The notes beneath the pieces were generated by a model. That model saw nothing but the letters and a program-made list of their open reading frames with translations, did no database searches and was not told the origin of the DNA. From contig JACKOD010000004.1 in the NCBI GenBank assembly GCA_024234505.1, positions 589,001 to 653,000 of the forward strand: a stretch of 64,000 nucleotides of DNA, written 5' to 3'. Below are positions 60,074 through 64,000 of this stretch, in pieces. A program made the position numbers and the translations under genes. The stretch comes from Hahellaceae bacterium. Its GTDB lineage: Bacteria > Pseudomonadota > Gammaproteobacteria > Pseudomonadales > Oleiphilaceae. How positions within the stretch are numbered: position 1 is the stretch's first letter; each line of letters opens with the position of its first letter.

Positions 60074-61365
60074 GCGGCTTTCCTTTGAAAGAGTTTCCTG
60101 AATACCGGGTAAATATCTCCGGCATCCACAATATGCTGCATTGCAAAGGTATCTCCGTGTTCGTTGAGTATTTTTTCATACTCGTGCCAGAGCATCTGGT
60201 GCTCATGGGGGGTAATTTCGATGTAAGAGAAATACTGCACAAAGGGCAGGATTTGATCTCTCAACAGTTGGCTGCAGACGGGCGAATCATCATTCCAGTT
60301 GTCGCCGTCCGAAGCTTGTGCCGCGTAGATATTCCACTCGTTCGCGGGATAGCGGGCATCCATGACTTCCTTCATCATTTTCAAGGCACTGGAGACGATG
60401 GTTCCCCCGGTTTCTCGAGAGTAGAAAAACTCTTCTTCGTCGACCTCTTTGGCGCTGGTGTGATGACGAATAAATACCACGTCAATCCGTTGATAATTCC
60501 GCTTCAGGAACAGGTAGAGCAGAATGAAGAATCGCTTGGCGATGTCCTTGTGCATTTGCGACATAGATCCTGATACGTCCATCAGGCAAAACATTACGGC
60601 GCTAGTGGAAGGGACCGGCTGTTTGACATGCAGATTGAATTTCAAATCGAAATCATCGATCCACGGAATTTTGTGAATACGCTTTTTCAAGTACTCGATT
60701 TCGTCTTTTATTCCACGAATCATTTCTGCCTGACTGAATGCCGGGTCTTTGATTTCGGGTTCGCTTTCCAGTTCTGCTAGGCGTTTTTCTAGCAGTTTCA
60801 GGCGTTCACGGGTTTTACCGGTTAACGCCATGCGCCGGGCGTAGGCGCCGCGAAGCGACCGGACGATGTTGATTTTTGCCGGCGTGCCATGTGAGGAGTA
60901 ACCGGCACGTACATATTTGTATGCCGTGGTATCTTTCAGCTGCTTTTTTACCAGATTAGGCAGCTCCAGATCTTCGAACATGAAATCCAGAAACTCGTCT
61001 TGTGAAATCTGGAAAACAAATTCATCAATTCCTTCACCGCTGTTACTGGCCTTTCCTTGTCCGGCACCGCCACCGCCGCCACCGTCGGGTTTGGCTAGCT
61101 CATCACCGGTAACATATTCTTTGTTGCCAGGATTGACGTATTCTCTTTTGCCTCCTCGCCCGTGCCTGAAAACCGGTTCAGCGATGTCTTTAGATGGAAT
61201 GCTGACGCTTTCGCCCCGATCAATATCGGTAATGGAGCGTTTTTGTACGGCATCGGCTACCGCTTTTTTTATGTGTTCGCGATAACGGCGCAGAAAACGC
61301 TCTCGGTTCACTGCGCTCTTGTTTTTGCCATTCAATCTGCGATCAATTATATGGGTTAATCCCAT
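60070..61365 (-). CDS. yeaH: YeaH/YhbH-family protein (DUF444, vWA-like)
   Basis: A 431-residue protein of the DUF444 family. It has a basic N-terminus (HIIDRRLNGKNKSAVNRERF), a glycine-rich linker (GGGGGAGQGK) and a C-terminal von Willebrand A-like domain with the MIDAS motif MDVSGSMSQMHK. Its partner is the PrkA kinase encoded next to it, as for yeaG-yeaH in E. coli, where the pair acts in nitrogen starvation and stress. ATG 61365 follows GGAGG; the alternative ATG at 61380 would place that ribosome site inside the gene. spoVR is coupled downstream. Confidence 0.93.
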   Translation of the reverse strand: MGLTHIIDRRLNGKNKSAVNRERFLRRYREHIKKAVADAVQKRSITDIDRGESVSIPSKDIAEPVFRHGRGGKREYVNPGNKEYVTGDELAKPDGGGGGGAGQGKASNSGEGIDEFVFQISQDEFLDFMFEDLELPNLVKKQLKDTTAYKYVRAGYSSHGTPAKINIVRSLRGAYARRMALTGKTRERLKLLEKRLAELESEPEIKDPAFSQAEMIRGIKDEIEYLKKRIHKIPWIDDFDLKFNLHVKQPVPSTSAVMFCLMDVSGSMSQMHKDIAKRFFILLYLFLKRNYQRIDVVFIRHHTSAKEVDEEEFFYSRETGGTIVSSALKMMKEVMDARYPANEWNIYAAQASDGDNWNDDSPVCSQLLRDQILPFVQYFSYIEITPHEHQMLWHEYEKILNEHGDTFAMQHIVDAGDIYPVFRKLFQRKAA

Positions 61366-61399
61366 AAGCACCTCCGGCATCGGTCGCCTGTGAGGGCGA

Positions 61400-63322
61400 C
61401 TATTGAGATTTCCTTACCCGCAAGTACCATTCGGCAAGCAACCGCACCTGCTTCTCGGTGTAGCCTCGTGCGATCATGCGATCGACAAACTCGCCATGCT
61501 TGCGTTTGTCTTCATTCGAGGCTTTCGGATTAAAGGAAATCACGGGCAACAAGTCTTCAGTGTTAGAGAACATTTTCTTCTCTATCACTGTGCGTAGTTT
61601 TTCGTAGCTGATCCACGCCGGGTTTTTGCCTGCATTGTTGGCCCGTGCACGTAGCACGAAGTTGACAATTTCGTTGCGGAAATCTTTAGGGTTGCTGATT
61701 CCCGCCGGTTTCTCGATCTTTTCCAGCTCTTCGTTGATGGAAGCCCGGTTGAGTATTTCGCCGGTTTCCGGATCCCGGTATTCCTGATCCTGAATCCAGA
61801 AGTCAGCATAGGTGACATAGCGGTCAAAAATATTCTGACCATACTCGGAATAGGATTCCAGGTAAGCCGTCTGAATTTCTTTACCAATAAAGCTTACGTA
61901 ATGCGGTGCCAGGAACTCTTTAATAAAACGCAAATATCGTTCGGTGGCCTCTGGCGGGAACTGTTCCTGTTCTATTTGACGCTCCAGTACATAGAGAAGG
62001 TGAACAGGATTGGCTGCTACCTCGGTAGTATCGAAGTTGAATACTTTGGACAAAATTTTGAAGGCGAAGCGGGTGGATAGCCCGTCCATTCCTTCGGTGA
62101 CGCCCGCCGAATCTTTGTACTCCTGAATAGACTTGGCTTTGGGGTCTGTGTCTTTGATGTTTTGGCCATCGTAGACTTTCATTTTTGAATAGATAATTGA
62201 ATTTTCAGGCTCTTTAAGGCGAGACAGAATTGAAAACTGCGCGAGCATGGTCAAGGTGTCCGGCGCGCAAGGGGAGCCCGACAGCGAACTGTTTTTTAAC
62301 AGTTTTTCATAAATCTTCACTTCTTCGCTGATACGCAGACAATAGGGCACTTTGACGATATAAATACGATCCAGGAAGGCTTCATTGTTCCGGTTGTTAC
62401 GAAACGCCTGCCATTCTGATTCGTTGGAGTGCGCCAATATAATACCTTCAAAGGGAACCGCACTCATGCCCTCGGTGGTGTTGTAATTGCCTTCTTGCGT
62501 TGCCGTCAGTAAGGGGTGCAGCACTTTAATCGGTGCTTTGAACATCTCCACAAATTCGAGAATACCCTGGTTAGCATGGCACAATCCGCCGCTGAAACTG
62601 TAGGCGTCGGGATCATGTTGTGGATATTCTTCGAGCATGCGGATATTAACTTTCCCGACGAGAGACGAGATATCCTGATTGTTTTCGTCACCCGGTTCAG
62701 TTTTCGCAATGGCGACCTGATCTAAAATGGATGGCCAGACTTTGACTACGCGGAATTTGCTGATATCGCCATTAAATTCATGCAGACGTTTAACTGCCCA
62801 GGGTGACATGATGGGGCGTAGGTAACGTCTGGGGATGCCATAGTCTTCTTCCAGAATGGGGCCGTCTTCCGTGGCGTCAAATAACCCCAGCGGTGTTTCA
62901 TGAAGCGGAGATCCTTTGATGGCATAGAAGGGGACTTTTTGCATTAGTGCTTTAAGTTTTTCAGCTAATGACGATTTACCTCCGCCCACGGGGCCCAGTA
63001 AATATAGAATTTGTTTCTTTTCTTCCAGCCCTTGCGCTGCATGTTTGAAGAAAGAGACAATTTGCTCAACACACTCTTCCATGCCGTAGAAATCATCAAA
63101 CTCTTGATAACGCTTGATCACTTTGTTGGAGAAAATTCGACTCAACCTCGGGTCCAGAGAGGTATCTACCAGCTCCGGCTCACCTATGGCGAGCAGCATT
63201 CGCTCCGCCGCAGATGCGTAGACGGAAGGGTCTTTCTTGCAGAGTTCAAGGTACTCTTCCAATGAGTACTCTTCCTGTTGTGTTGACTCGTAACGGGCCT
63301 TGAAGTGGTTAAAAAGACTCAT
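61400..63322 (-). CDS. prkA: PrkA-type serine protein kinase (YeaG)
   Basis: A 640-residue cytosolic protein. It has an AAA+-like N-terminal domain with Walker A (LLGPVGGGKSSLAEKLK) followed by the PrkA C-terminal kinase-like domain. Blocks include YSLEEYLELCKKDPSVYASA at the N-terminus, FNGDISKFRVVKVWPSILDQ and RYVTYADFWIQDQEYRDPET. E. coli YeaG is known to matter in sustained nitrogen starvation. ATG 63322 follows AGGGGG; the frame opens at 63352. It leads prkA-yeaH-spoVR, behind a sigma-54-like promoter. Confidence 0.95.
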   Translation of the reverse strand: MSLFNHFKARYESTQQEEYSLEEYLELCKKDPSVYASAAERMLLAIGEPELVDTSLDPRLSRIFSNKVIKRYQEFDDFYGMEECVEQIVSFFKHAAQGLEEKKQILYLLGPVGGGKSSLAEKLKALMQKVPFYAIKGSPLHETPLGLFDATEDGPILEEDYGIPRRYLRPIMSPWAVKRLHEFNGDISKFRVVKVWPSILDQVAIAKTEPGDENNQDISSLVGKVNIRMLEEYPQHDPDAYSFSGGLCHANQGILEFVEMFKAPIKVLHPLLTATQEGNYNTTEGMSAVPFEGIILAHSNESEWQAFRNNRNNEAFLDRIYIVKVPYCLRISEEVKIYEKLLKNSSLSGSPCAPDTLTMLAQFSILSRLKEPENSIIYSKMKVYDGQNIKDTDPKAKSIQEYKDSAGVTEGMDGLSTRFAFKILSKVFNFDTTEVAANPVHLLYVLERQIEQEQFPPEATERYLRFIKEFLAPHYVSFIGKEIQTAYLESYSEYGQNIFDRYVTYADFWIQDQEYRDPETGEILNRASINEELEKIEKPAGISNPKDFRNEIVNFVLRARANNAGKNPAWISYEKLRTVIEKKMFSNTEDLLPVISFNPKASNEDKRKHGEFVDRMIARGYTEKQVRLLAEWYLRVRKSQ

Positions 63323-63438
63323 ATGGCGTCCCCCTGGATAACTGATATTCAAAAATTCATGCTATCTGGTACAAAGAGCGGGCTAGATTGAGTATTCATG
63401 CCACGTGATGGCGAACATCAACCGCTTACCATGCATGT

Positions 63439-63454
63439 TGCAGTTCTTGTGCCA
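63439..63454 (-). promoter_or_regulatory. Candidate sigma-54 promoter for prkA-yeaH-spoVR
   Basis: On the minus strand TGGCAC-AAGAA-CTGCA fits the -24/-12 consensus TGGCAC-N5-TTGCA with one change. The invariant GG and GC are exactly 10 bases apart. The start would fall near 63428, about 105 bases before prkA. E. coli yeaGH is known to be sigma-54/NtrC-dependent, so the site is biologically sensible. I see no clear NtrC site in 63455-63580. Confidence 0.65.
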
Positions 63455-63580
63455 TTCCTGATCACGTTGCAATGACTTCATATCTTCTGTTGTCTGTCTT
63501 CAGCAAAGTCTGACAAATCCCCTTATGTTCAGCTTAGCCGTGATTCTTTAGGTTGGACAGATTTTGATCATTAAGTTTCT

Positions 63581-64000
63581 TTAAAGCAGACCTGATTCGG
63601 TCGATTTCCCGGTTGACCTTTGGAGAATAAAGACGTGCTCTTGCAGCTGGCTAAGACCTTTACGTTTTGCGAAAGGATCATCTCTGCCCAGTTCCTGAGT
63701 ATGCAGATGGCGGATCGTAAAGTGTGATTGAAATAGTTGGTGGACCTCTTCAGAGGGTACCGAAAAAGGAGGGCCATCCATTTCTGCCTGAGGATATTCC
63801 ATGGTAACAAGAAGTATTTTTGCACCATTCTGGGTCAGGCTCTTCAGTTGCGCGGCATATAACTGGCGGGTTTCCGAGGGGAGGGCAATAAGTGCTGCCC
63901 GATCAAAGATCAGTTTGCAATGAGCCGTATCTTGAGGCGAGAGAGCGAAAAAATCGCCGCACCAAAGCTGAATGTCGTCGTGAATATAGGTGGTGAACGG
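63581..64000 (-). CDS. tpm: Thiopurine S-methyltransferase (5' end cut by window)
   Basis: The last 139 residues of a leftward gene that enters from the right edge; the stop is at 63581. LWCGDFFALSP, LIFDRAALIALPSETRQLYA, ILLVTMEYPQAEMDGPPFSV and a C-terminal region ending STGKSTESGLL match bacterial TPMT. The enzyme S-methylates thiopurines and in bacteria can methylate selenite or tellurite. The N-terminal SAM-binding part is outside the window. It ends 259 bases before the prkA start. Confidence 0.9.
   Translation of the reverse strand, partial: PFTTYIHDDIQLWCGDFFALSPQDTAHCKLIFDRAALIALPSETRQLYAAQLKSLTQNGAKILLVTMEYPQAEMDGPPFSVPSEEVHQLFQSHFTIRHLHTQELGRDDPFAKRKGLSQLQEHVFILQRSTGKSTESGLL

Noticed and set aside
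1..64000. CRISPR arrays, IS elements, tRNA or rRNA genes, phage genes
   Set aside because: No regularly spaced repeats, transposase or integrase motifs, terminal inverted repeats or cloverleaf sequences were seen.

Overview
The window is a gene-dense stretch of a gammaproteobacterial chromosome. No rRNA, tRNA, IS element, phage gene or CRISPR array was seen. Three blocks keep a gene order familiar from Pseudomonas: waaA, tolC, thiC, nudF, yqiB, cpdA, yqiA; then HAD hydrolase, rppH, ptsP; then DUF971, hslU, hslV, SPOR protein, argS, priA, rpmE, nuclease, maeB. A SUF operon, an FlgP/FlgT pair and a split glycine decarboxylase fit a free-living, probably aquatic relative of the Pseudomonadales/Oceanospirillales. 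The sequence alone does not give genus or species.

Layout. 1-8261 is an envelope (LPS-type) cluster with two parallel sets of genes. Each set has an LpxL-family acyltransferase, an ELM1-family protein and a glycosyltransferase. One set also has a NodB-type deacetylase, and waaA follows. 8359-14725 holds tolC, thiC and the nudF-yqiB-cpdA-yqiA operon. 14876-19523 is a glycine cleavage operon (gcvT, gcvH, gcvPA, gcvPB). 19622-27023 holds an HDOD protein, rlmI, a HAD hydrolase, rppH, ptsP and a patatin-like protein with an altered nucleophile site. 27127-39410 is the hslVU-argS-priA-rpmE-maeB block, with a 686-residue Ig-like lipoprotein gene inserted between argS and priA. 39467-43219 holds trmL, a thiolase, a pteridine-reductase-like SDR and cca. 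43381-46851 holds a TraF-like outer-membrane protein divergent from flgP-flgT. 46935-53485 is the operon sufB-C-D-S-A-T-E, read leftward behind a strong candidate IscR site. 53923-58476 is an accessory stretch: AEC transporter, two unknown proteins, an exported DUF6160-like protein, an AraC regulator and a 52-residue ORF. 58544-63322 is prkA-yeaH-spoVR behind a candidate sigma-54 promoter. The right end holds part of a thiopurine methyltransferase gene.

The observations most worth checking are the duplicated ELM1/glycosyltransferase modules, where both pairs share the same ATGACTGA overlap; an LpxL-family protein with Gln in place of the catalytic His; the patatin-like protein with Asn at the nucleophile position; the IscR and sigma-54 sites; a terminator lying inside the signal-peptide codons of the nuclease gene; and several 17-22 bp tandem duplications in or at the edges of intergenic regions. 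All function calls come from reading protein motifs and gene order; no database search was run.
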